64,000 bases of DNA from Platerodrilus igneus (Eukaryota; Arthropoda; Insecta; Coleoptera; Lycidae), in the NCBI GenBank assembly GCA_036346225.1, contig JARFIW010001750.1:248001-312000 (forward strand), written 5' to 3'. Every line of letters begins with the position of its first letter. Positions within the stretch are counted from its first letter, which is position 1. Positions 36,326-45,113 of the stretch are shown one piece after another. A program made the translations under genes and the position numbers. A model generated the notes under the pieces. It made no database searches, was not told the DNA's origin, and was given only the letters and a program-made list of their open reading frames with translations.

Positions 36326-37260
36326 TCAATCAGTCGTTTAGGGTAGGACAAGAACAAATTCAGAAATCAACTTTAAGCAGGTTAGAAAGAGAATTTAATG
36401 ATACGGGTTCTGTGAAAGATCTACCCAGATCAGGTCGCCCAAAATCAGCCCGCACTGAAGATAACCAATTGAATGTGGCATTGGCTGTTCAAGAAGATCA
36501 TTCTATAAGCATCCCAAAAATACAACAGCAACTAAATTTGAGTTATGGTACGGTACAACGTATTTTGACTAAGGATCTCAAATTTCACCCTTACAAAGTC
36601 AAACTTGTTCAGAAACTAAACGAAGATGACCCTGATAGACGCATGCAATTCGCAGAATTGATGATGGAGCGGATAGATGCAGATGCAACCTTCTTGAATC
36701 ATATTGTCTTTTTCGATGAAGCCACATTTTGCCTAAATGGTAGCGTAAATAGACACAATATGAATTACTGGAGCGACAAAAACTCCGGATGGGTGACGGA
36801 CACATGCTCTACTTAATACCCTCAAAAGGTTAACGTTTGGGCAGGTATTTTAGATAACCACATAATTGGACCATTCTTTATTGACGGCACGCTTACTGGA
36901 ATTAAATATGAAGAATTGCTAAGGAATCAAATAGTACCTGCTATTCAAGATATTACTAACGAATTTGATGAGACCTGGTTCCAGCAGAATGGAGCGGCTC
37001 CTCATTTCGCGCTATGTGTCAGAAATTTTCTTGACAAAGTCTTTCAACATAGGTGGATAGGACGCCGCGGAGAAATTGAATTGCCAGCAAGATCTCCGGA
37101 TCTTACTCCACTCGATTTCTTTTTATGGGGTAATCTTAAGGATAGAGTTTATCGCACTAAACCAGCTGATGTACAGGATCTCAAACAACGAATACGGCAC
37201 GAGATAGCTCTCATTGATCCTGAAACCATTCGCAAAGCTGTTACCACTGTTTACAATTGA
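36232..37260 (+). pseudogene. Tc1/mariner-superfamily (IS630-like) transposase with N-terminal helix-turn-helix
   Basis: One frame of 342 codons, interrupted by a single TAA at 36,814-36,816. The N-terminus (MVKLSERERIIVLMMRCWRN) resembles the DUF4817-type helix-turn-helix seen in insect transposases. A linker follows with DLPRSGRPKSART and a second helix-turn-helix with LSYGTVQRIL. The DDE core shows the first Asp in IVFFDEATF. The second box, normally QDGAPPH, reads QQNGAAPHFA, so Asp is Asn. The third residue is the Asp of SPDLTPLDFFLWG. I count 41 residues between the second and third positions (DD41D-like spacing). The stop and lost Asp make it inactive. Confidence 0.9.
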
Positions 37261-37469
37261 ATAGCCTATTGCCAAGAGGCACAAGGTAATTAATTCGAAC
37301 ACCTACTTAAATAAATAATTTTTGAATAAAATAGACACAAAATAATTTGCTGTAGCTGGTAAAAGTACAAATCACCCCACCCTGTTTTAATTGGGGGTAC
37401 CTTCGCTGGCTCCATATACACACTTCTTAGACATAATTAACTGAGCATATCATTACCTTGTCTCAACTG

Positions 37470-37860
37470 ACTGAAAACCCTTACCACCTTGCCTTAACTG
37501 GCTGGGAACACTTACCACCTTGCTTAACTAGCTGGAAATACTTACAACCTTGCCTTAACTGGCTAAGAACACTTACCACCTTGCCTTCACTGGCTGGAAA
37601 CACTTACCATCTTGCCTTAACTGGCTGGGAAGACTTATAACCTTGCCTTAATTGGCTGGGAACAGTTACCAGTTTGCTTAGCTGGCTAAGAACACTTACC
37701 ACCTTGACTTCACCGGCTGGGAACACTTACCACCTTGCCGTAACTAGCTAAATGCACACAAGGTTTTACTGCTGGGAATACTTATCACCTCGCTTTAACT
37801 GACTGGGCACACTTACTGCCTTGTCTTAACTGGCTAAGAACATTTACCACCTTGCCTAAA
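37470..37860 (-). repeat. ~30-bp tandem array, right arm (inverted)
   Basis: About thirteen units of the type CCTTGCCTTAACTGGCTGGG then AACACTTACCA, reverse complement of the left array. A run of the repeat is translatable (37,458-37,640) only because of unit regularity; not a gene. Confidence 0.9.
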
Positions 37861-37879
37861 AATATTTTCTAAATTAACC

Positions 37880-38418
37880 TCAATTTTCTTCAAGGTCATC
37901 TTCAAGTTCATTACCAAGGTCATGGTAACTTGGAAAATTTTGTGCTCTTTCCGAATCCGCAATAAAAATAGGGGTTTCTATTTGAAAAATTGACCTAAAA
38001 ACGATTTAACGTTCTAGGTCACTGTGAAGGTCAACTTGATGGTCATCAACAGATAGGTGGAGTACAATCTTGAGTATTTGTAAAAAAAATTCTCCAGACA
38101 ACCTACAATATTGGTAATACTTTTTTTAAATGACCGCATTGTCTTCAAGGTCAAGGCATAGGTTCAGGTCATTTATAAAATTCTGTGCCCTTTCCGAATC
38201 CGCAATAAAGTATACGAGTTTCTATTTGCAAAATTGACCTAAAAATGATTTCACCTTCAAGGTCACTGTCAAGGTCAACTTCAAGATCACAAACAGTTAA
38301 GTGGAGCACAATCTTGAGAATTGTAAATAAATTCTCCAGAAAACCGAAAATATTGGAAATACTTTTTCTTAATTGACCTCAATTGTCTTCAAGATCATCT
38401 CAAGGTCATGGCCAAGGG
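37880..38418 (-). repeat. ~245-bp tandem repeats rich in TCAAGGTCA, right arm (inverted)
   Basis: Reverse complement of 33,795-34,340. Units contain TCTTTCCGAATCCGCAATAA and clusters of TTCAAGGTCA. The arm ends near 38,418 (AAGGTCATGGCCAAGGG), where similarity with the left arm stops. Confidence 0.88.
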
Positions 38419-38459
38419 AAATTGCAGTGCCTACCCCAAATTTAACCCTTTGAATCTAT

Positions 38460-38462
<3 letters not shown>

Positions 38463-38499
<37 letters not shown>
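38463..38499. repeat. (TA)n microsatellite
   Basis: Alternating TA followed by TTGCTGTGATAAGGGG, resembling the junction at 39,537-39,600 where a (TA)n tract precedes TTGCTATAATTATAGGG. Confidence 0.95.
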
Positions 38500-39536
38500 C
38501 TGTGATAAGGGGTTGTTTAAGGGTGTACTTTATAGTAAAGGTCGTTTAGAAATGAGAAATTACCATAGGCAGCAGAAAACTGCATTTATTTAGTGAAGAA
38601 TTGAGAAATGGAGATAGTTTGTAAATAGTAAGCAGTCAACACCCTGTATATAAAGTCCGTAGGATGATAATACAATTCTAAGTTTGGGGAAATTGATAAG
38701 AAGGAATGAGTCTGAATGAGATGACAATAAATTGGGGTGCATAAGTATAAGTTAATAATGGTAGTCTAGAGGGTGATGGCAATAATTTAAATGCAATGGT
38801 TCAAGCGTGTGGATAGACAATATTTCGAGTGGGCATGTAATAATCCTGAATTGGGGGAAGATAATTTTTATTCAAATGGATGGCTTAATGCGTGGGAAAT
38901 ACTAGCTGATATGGATGCGTCAATGCGAAGAAAATAGACCAGGTTAGATTTTTAGTTATAAGACATTATTTTTCTATTTTTTTTTATTTGAATATTGAAT
39001 TTGCTTAATATAATATGAATGTGAAAAAGTCAACAAAAGAAGGACTTGAATACGTATAAAGTGCGTAATATAATAAGAGGTTTCGAACGTTCCACACTTC
39101 TTCTTTTATAAAAATAATAGGTTTTTTTGGTGACTTTGGGTTTTGAGTAAAAAGTATATGATTTTTGACAAATGAGATTTACAACATTAATTAATTGAAA
39201 AGTGTATTTCAAATAATTTACAAAAACTGTATATAATATTTGTTTCATTATATAGAATCGAATTAACTGAATTTTATAATTCCAAATAAATGCTAGTCGA
39301 GGTCATAAGATAAAGTTAATGGGAGTGATTTGATAATTTAACCAATCAAGAAGAAACTATAAGTTGGATACGAAATTGATAACGAGTAAGGCGGTAACAT
39401 ATCAAATTTTGTTATTGGTCGACAAGGTAAGTTCAAGATAAAATACAGTCAAGTTTCTGGAGGGAGCTTATAGCAATATTAATAAGACAGCCCAACGTCG
39501 GAAAACGATAATTACAATATTGTTTATACATAGCAA
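38500..39536. other. Non-coding stretch
   Basis: AT-rich, no recognised coding. The first ~60 bp weakly resemble the start of the 800-bp repeat. Confidence 0.5.
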
Positions 39537-39538
39537 TA

Positions 39539-39582
<44 letters not shown>
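39537..39582. repeat. (TA)n microsatellite abutting the 800-bp repeat
   Basis: About 20 TA units with one interruption (TATGTATA), directly followed by copy 2 of the 800-bp repeat. Confidence 0.95.
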
Positions 39583-39583
<1 letters not shown>

Positions 39584-39584
39584 C

Positions 39585-40380
39585 TATAATTATAGGGTAG
39601 TTTAGGGGTAGGTTAAGTCACAGGTGTCGTAGAATAAATAAAGGAAACCTCCAGTTAACAAAAGCACATAATTACAGATATTATAAGAGTAAATAGGTCA
39701 CTATACATATTGTTAATTGAGAGCACACTGTATATAATAGTACAAGAGATTAACGCATCAGAAGTAGAAATATCCAAGAGTAGTTACGAGCAAAGATAAG
39801 ATTTAAAAACGTAACAAAATGCATCAAAATTAAATCAACGGAAAGCCTATCTGAATTGGCTAGATAAATATTTAACAAGTGCGTTAAATATATCATCGTA
39901 TACGCAGGCTAAAATTATGCATTAATTGAATAAATCGTACGTGACATAAAGTATTACATTTGTTCAAAAATCCAATTTAACTAGGAAATAAACAAACACC
40001 AAATTTATTTCGGTTTAGATAAGAATAAGCAATCAACAATAAATACGTGACTAAATAAATGAAAATTCGTGGGATTTCTCAATTAAACAGCATGGTATGT
40101 AAATGAATACGTGACAATTTAAGCGTTCATACAAGTATTGAACTATACAATTGGTAAAATTTCCCGGAGTACACAAAAGATAAACGCAAAAGATAACGCC
40201 CCAACACGTGAATAAACGCTTATAAATACGATACCAATTGAGCGACGGGTTGAGTATACATTTTAAACTGGGCTAAGACGATACTCAGAAGTGCTAAATT
40301 ATTCACGTAACCAGTCATACGAAAGTAAATGAAAATCATTTTATAAAAGTGTAAAAATTGTACAAGTGAGCCGATCTATA
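39585..40380 (+). repeat. ~800-bp direct repeat, copy 2
   Basis: Pairs with 32,648-33,440. Has two short insertions relative to copy 1 (ATCAGAAGTAG near 39,757 and GTATACGCAGGCT near 39,898). Confidence 0.85.
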
Positions 40381-40476
40381 TTAGGATACAGAGACTTTAT
40401 ATTATCAGGAGGTAATGAACATTGTTATCTCACTCCGTTGCAGACCCTTCCCTAGATAACTCATACTGTTCACGAA

Positions 40477-40645
40477 GTGGTTCTGTGGTTTAGTTGGTTC
40501 GTGTATAAGTGCTAATACCAAGGTGTCAGGGTCGATAGCCCGGCTGGGATCGCTTGAAAAATGTTAAGCAAATATCTTTCAAAAAAATACGCTATCGTTT
40601 ATATGAGAGGTTAAATATAGGTACCTGCCGTGCCTGGTTGACAAA
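40477..40645 (+). mobile_element. tRNA-derived SINE, copy 1
   Basis: The head resembles a tRNA: box A-like GTGGTTTAGTTGG at 40,485-40,497 and box B-like GGGTCGATAGCCC at 40,529-40,541, 31 bp apart. A body follows with GTTAAGCAAAT and a CGCTATCGTTTATATGAGAGG segment that recurs in the next copy. It is not a functional tRNA: no consistent acceptor stem or CCA-proximal end could be folded by eye. Confidence 0.65.
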
Positions 40646-40769
40646 AATTTGGTTAATTTATAAATTTCTAGATATAAGCAATTCGCATCCTGACCAATGT
40701 AGAGATCCTCGGTTGAAGCATTATATAATGTAAATAAACGGTGTTAGAAATATGAAGCGGTCCATGAAT

Positions 40770-40915
40770 TAGATAAATTCGCGTGACAACTAATCCCTAT
40801 AAGTCCTGGGTTCCATCTGCGACACGGATTGCATGTCAAAGGTTAAGCAAAGTTTTTCACAAAAATTCACCATCATTCGGATGATAGTTGAAAATTTGTT
40901 CCGTGTATGTGTTGT
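40770..40915 (+). mobile_element. tRNA-derived SINE, copy 2 (diverged)
   Basis: Box B-like GGGTTCCATCTGC near 40,808, then GGTTAAGCAAAGTTTTTCAC and CACCATCATTCGGATGATAG, parallel to the body of copy 1. The box A region near 40,775 is degraded. Confidence 0.5.
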
Positions 40916-41184
40916 TGCACTTAAAAAATGTTAGGCCGACATTTTTCAGGATGTTTTTTCGCCTGTCAAATTTGAATTTTTGACAAATCACGTTCGTAGT
41001 TGAGACTTGAAACTTCCTATAACGTTAGTTTATCGGATCAAAATAGTCGATTTGCAATAGTCGCGGTAATTTCAATAGGTAGCTTTTTAACACGTAAACG
41101 GATTCCTGTCGTAACAGTAGTAATAATGTCAAACAATAAAAAATAAGAAATTTAGTTAATGCAATTGATTAAGATTTCGATAAA

Positions 41185-42215
41185 ATGAACCGTTTTAGCA
41201 ATGTTTTACCAAAAGAAATTGATTGTGCTGTAAATTCTTGTACGCCTTCGAACACCGTAAAGAGTAGATGTGGTATATGAAAACAGTTTATGAAGTTCTG
41301 TGAATATCGAAAATACGTTTTTAATGGAAATACATGTAGTCAAAATTTAAATAACATTCTAAGTAGCTGGGCATGGAATATGAGAAAAGAAGATGGTGGC
41401 GACTATGCAGAATACTCCATAAAATATATGTAGATTTTCACTGCAAAATCGCTCCAAAAATTATATTACAAGAAATACCATAAAAATAAATCCATTTGAA
41501 GCAATCGAATTTAAAAGTGCACGTGATGCACGCAACGCTAAATGTCGTGAATTACAAAAATGTGCACAAAAGCGAAAACAAAGTGCGTTAGCTCTTGGTA
41601 TTAAGAATGTATGGTCTAGTTGATACATGTAACTAGGAAACTCCTGACGGGCTCCAAAAAAGTTTTATTATTTAGCTGCTGTAGAATTGGCACGGCGTAG
41701 TGGTAAAGGTGTTCATTGTTTAATTGGCAATTTAAAATTGAAATGAAAATAGACTGGACTATAACCCAATTTTCACTAGAACTTGTAAGGGAGGAAACAA
41801 AAAATATGCATACAGCAAATTTCTAACTCAGAATATTGATCATCCTGAATGTTGCCCAGTGAGATTGTATAAAAAAATAATGGAGAAACGTGGACCCAAC
41901 TTTACTTGCAACCGTTTGTTTTTAACTCCAAATCAATATTGGAAAAATGTACATTCTCCTAGGTATAAAAATTCGCCAGTTGGAAGGAATGAGTTTGCAA
42001 AGTGGACGAAAATGGGAGTGCAGCGTATAGCTTTAGACACCATGCATTTTAAAATTATCAACCATTCCTACCAGTCAACTGCAGTTTCCCAATTAGCAAA
42101 AGCTAGAGTGTTTGAACGACAGCTTTTTAAAATAACAGGGCACTCCAATTTTTCATCCATACAGTCCTATTTACAAGTGCATCGTCGAAACATTTTAAAT
42201 AAATTAAGAGTGTAA
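41185..42215 (+). pseudogene. Crypton-type tyrosine recombinase remnant
   Basis: Fragments in several frames read in order as a Crypton/DUF3504-type tyrosine recombinase. The N-terminal SAM-like domain begins at ATG 41,185, has a stop at 41,278, then KQFMKFCEYRKYVFNGNTC and LNNILSSWAWNMRKEDGG. A middle KSARDARNAKCRELQKCAQK segment follows near 41,510. The catalytic domain ends in the 41,859-42,215 frame with NHSYQSTAVSQLAKA and KITGHSNFSSIQSYLQV. The last Tyr (nucleophile) is present in SIQSYL. The Arg of the preceding H..R box is Gln (NHSYQ). Stops and shifts make it inactive. Such genes are related to the domesticated KIAA1958/ZMYM family; context gives no sign of domestication here. Confidence 0.78.
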
Positions 42216-44548
42216 AAAAGCTAAAAGGTCAGTAAAAACTGCTACAACTACATCGTCGAGCGCTTTAGGAAGTGCAATTTACAATACCTGTACATTTAAT
42301 ATTTTTTAACAACAAAGAGCTATTGAGCGTTGCATTTTGCTAATTTGTGAACTTGTTTATTTGTTTTAATTTTAAACAAATACAGCGTTTACTTTATTAA
42401 GTCCACTTTGGTTCAGGAAATAATCTTTCAAAATACAATGCGACTTTGGTAAATTAGCGGCTATTTTTTTGTGTTAATTTTCCTCGAGTGCTCTGCAATC
42501 CGACTCGAACAAATTGTTTTTAATAAATAAAGACTAAAGTTCTTGCGCCAAAGTGCTCGGCTTTTAGTGAGATTATTAATGGCAATTTGGTTTTGTCAGA
42601 TTGACATGCATCGCACTCTCGAAAAATGCAACACAATAAAATAGCCAACTATTTATCAAGGCTTATGGTATTACCTATGAAAATTTGACCCAATGTAGTA
42701 CATTTGGATGGAGCACTGGATATTTCACATATACTATATTACAACACTCTAAACTTTCTTCGAACCTCTCACAAACCCCCGATTGTAACAATTACCACGC
42801 TCACACATTCTATCACCGACCAGCAGAGTACGAAGACGAGTTTTGTGAAACGAATCGAGACAGAACCCTCTTCAAATATTACATTCCAAAAGGGCACACC
42901 AACTAATCGGGAAGAATAAGTAAATTGAAAATATAATTTCGGTTGTTTGTAAGCTGCTATTTTTTAGAAATAATTTTTTGAAGTTTATCAATTAATTGAT
43001 TCGGTGTTCAAATATTGACGAAAAACATTCTTACTATATTATATGCTAAAGTACCTACTTTAATCTTTGTGAATTTTATCATATTTATAAACACACGTTA
43101 AATTTATATGCGCCACCTTCAAGTGCAAAGTTACACTTTAAAAATTGTTATACAACTACCACTTAAATGGGTTAAACAAAACGGAAATATATTTGCAGGT
43201 TTCTCAATTTCCCGTCTAGAGCTATCGCTACCTCAATTTACGTTTCCATCAAGCACTTTTTAACAGGCAACGCTTTTTAAAAATATGAATGATGGTAGTC
43301 TGTGCCACAAGGTATATTATTTTAGCACTCCATTAATCTCAATATCTAGATAGTAATGTAGTTACAAGAAAAGTTGTCTCCGAACACCAATGCCTACAGT
43401 CGAGAACTTTCTCATTTTCCATTTCAATAATAAAAAATATTTTAATGCAGTGACAGATGTAATCATAGTTGAGTAACGGATTTGAAAAACGCATTATATT
43501 GTATTATAAAAATACTGAAATGACATCTGCTAGATTATGTAACCGGGGGTGGATGTCCTGCAGTCCGAAGATTTTTGCACCGAGATATAACAAAGATATA
43601 ATTATACAGATTACTTCAAATTCGAGGGCAACCATGGTGATCTCGTTTATATAAATGACAGCGGAGTTTAAATTTGGCCCTTTTGCAGAAGTTTGTGTCT
43701 AACAATCTGTCGAAAGAAATTTACTACCTGCATTCGTTTCCGTCCTATAATAAAAAAAAGAAATGTCGATTCTCGTTTTTTATTTATAACTTTGTTATTT
43801 GAGAACATATTAAGAAACTGCAACGACATCTTTAAGGTAACTTTTTATTCTCTAGCTCCCGAAGATATTAATTTTTTTCATCAAACGTTTTGTTTTCTTT
43901 GAACCTTCATCAACTTTCATATTTCTTATGAGCGTTGCATTAGATTAGATTAGATTAGATGCCGTTACGTAGAGAATTTTTCAGACTTTGAAAATGTATA
44001 ATATCCTTACATTGTTATGGCTAAGAAATCCATTATTCTCAATAAAACGTTTTGTGCACAATCCGGATACCGTCATTAAGAAACAAGGATAAAGCAATTG
44101 CCAGTAATTGTCATTGTTCTTTATTTGAATAAATCCCTACTTAAAAGGATGTGGGTGTTCAGACCAGATTTTGTATTTTTGTGGGGTTACCTTTTGTTTG
44201 GTTAATGCATAGAGTCAACAAATGTGTATAATTTATTTACAATGGCTGCAAGAACTATATACACTAACAGGAAACTAAAAATAACAGTTACATAAGATTC
44301 TACATGCATATGCAGTATACAAATGTCCTTGAATTTATGCATGAGCATAGAGTTTTTATGTGAACAAATTTTATTAACGCTAGAAATGCAAAAGTCCTTC
44401 AGCATTAGAAAATTTATAGTGCGAATTTAAATGCGTGTAATGTTTGTACACTAGAATAAATGAAATTCGCGCACTAGATTCATTTTGAACTTTGATGCGT
44501 GTTTCTGTTAAGAAACACGGCTCAAAGAGAAACCTACCGTAAAATGCA
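42216..44548. other. Non-coding stretch
   Basis: No recognised coding. Overlapping frames at 42,685-42,919 have no domain. A short ATTAG simple run lies at 43,942-43,960. Confidence 0.5.
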
Positions 44549-44880
44549 TTAACATAGGAGTAAGTACTTACAGATTCGTTGTCGCCTGGGATCTGCAGGT
44601 AACAGTTGTGTTGGATCGACGTCGGTATACGGCGCTCGACGTAGCAGGTCGATCAAAACAGGTGCCATGTACTGTGCGGATTTCCTTATCGGTGATACGA
44701 AGCGTGGAACAGCATACTGATGGCGGATTCTTTGTAAAAGGCGTCGGAACTTGTGCGGGGTGTGATATTTACTCGTCCAGGCAGCTAGGTCCGCTTCAGT
44801 GATGGTGGGTGGCAAAGACGAGAACGTCAGGAAAGACTCGGACATCAGGTCTCGTTGAGCCGCGTTCAGCAGTAGATTTT
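44549..44880 (-). CDS. Unassigned coding-like segment with a strong splice-donor sequence
   Basis: I do not recognise this protein. On the minus strand the frame is open from a stop near 44,880 down to 44,549, with mixed, non-repetitive composition (SESFLTFSSLPPTITEADLA, RRLLQRIRHQYAVPRFVSPI, APVLIDLLRRAPYTDVDPTQ). Base composition is clearly richer in GC than the surroundings. Near 44,574 the minus strand reads GAATCT then GTAAGTAC, a near-ideal 5' splice site, so the frame may be an exon ending there rather than at the later stop. The first ATG in the frame is at 44,843-44,845. It could be a host exon or part of an unrecognised mobile element. Confidence 0.45.
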
Positions 44881-44894
44881 AATACCACAATGTT

Positions 44895-45113
44895 TTATGA
44901 AGTAACTTTCTTTGGTGGAAGTCCAGCCCCTGGTGGTAAGATTTGATGCACCTTGCCGGCAGGGCGTGGAGCATCCACGTTAGTGCATGACGCACAACTT
45001 TCTAATTTAACCTCCAGGCTTTGGTGTACGTGAACAAAGGTTGAACTCAGAAAATCAGAAGCTATTGCTTGCTCCTGGCTATTGCTTGTCACTATATTTC
45101 CAACAACAAACAA
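44895..45113 (-). CDS. Unassigned coding-like segment upstream of the previous one
   Basis: Open frame of about 72 codons (IASDFLSSTFVHVHQSLEVK, CASCTNVDAPRPAGKVHQIL) in a different frame from 44,549-44,880 and ending in TAA near 44,895. There is no ATG at its start; the first codon is TTG, so it is an exon fragment or a broken gene if real. Same orientation and similar base composition as its neighbour suggest that they belong together. No domain recognised. Confidence 0.25.
   Translation of the reverse strand: MFVVGNIVTSNSQEQAIASDFLSSTFVHVHQSLEVKLESCASCTNVDAPRPAGKVHQILPPGAGLPPKKVTS

Noticed and set aside
37458..37640. Open frame with repeated LTGWE-type residues
   Set aside because: It is only a translation of the 30-bp tandem array; frame lasts because units are similar in length.
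40477..40550. Functional tRNA gene
   Set aside because: Box A and B words are present but acceptor and anticodon stems do not pair properly and the body recurs downstream; fits a SINE head.
43942..43960. ATTAG simple repeat
   Set aside because: Under 20 bases; ordinary microsatellite.
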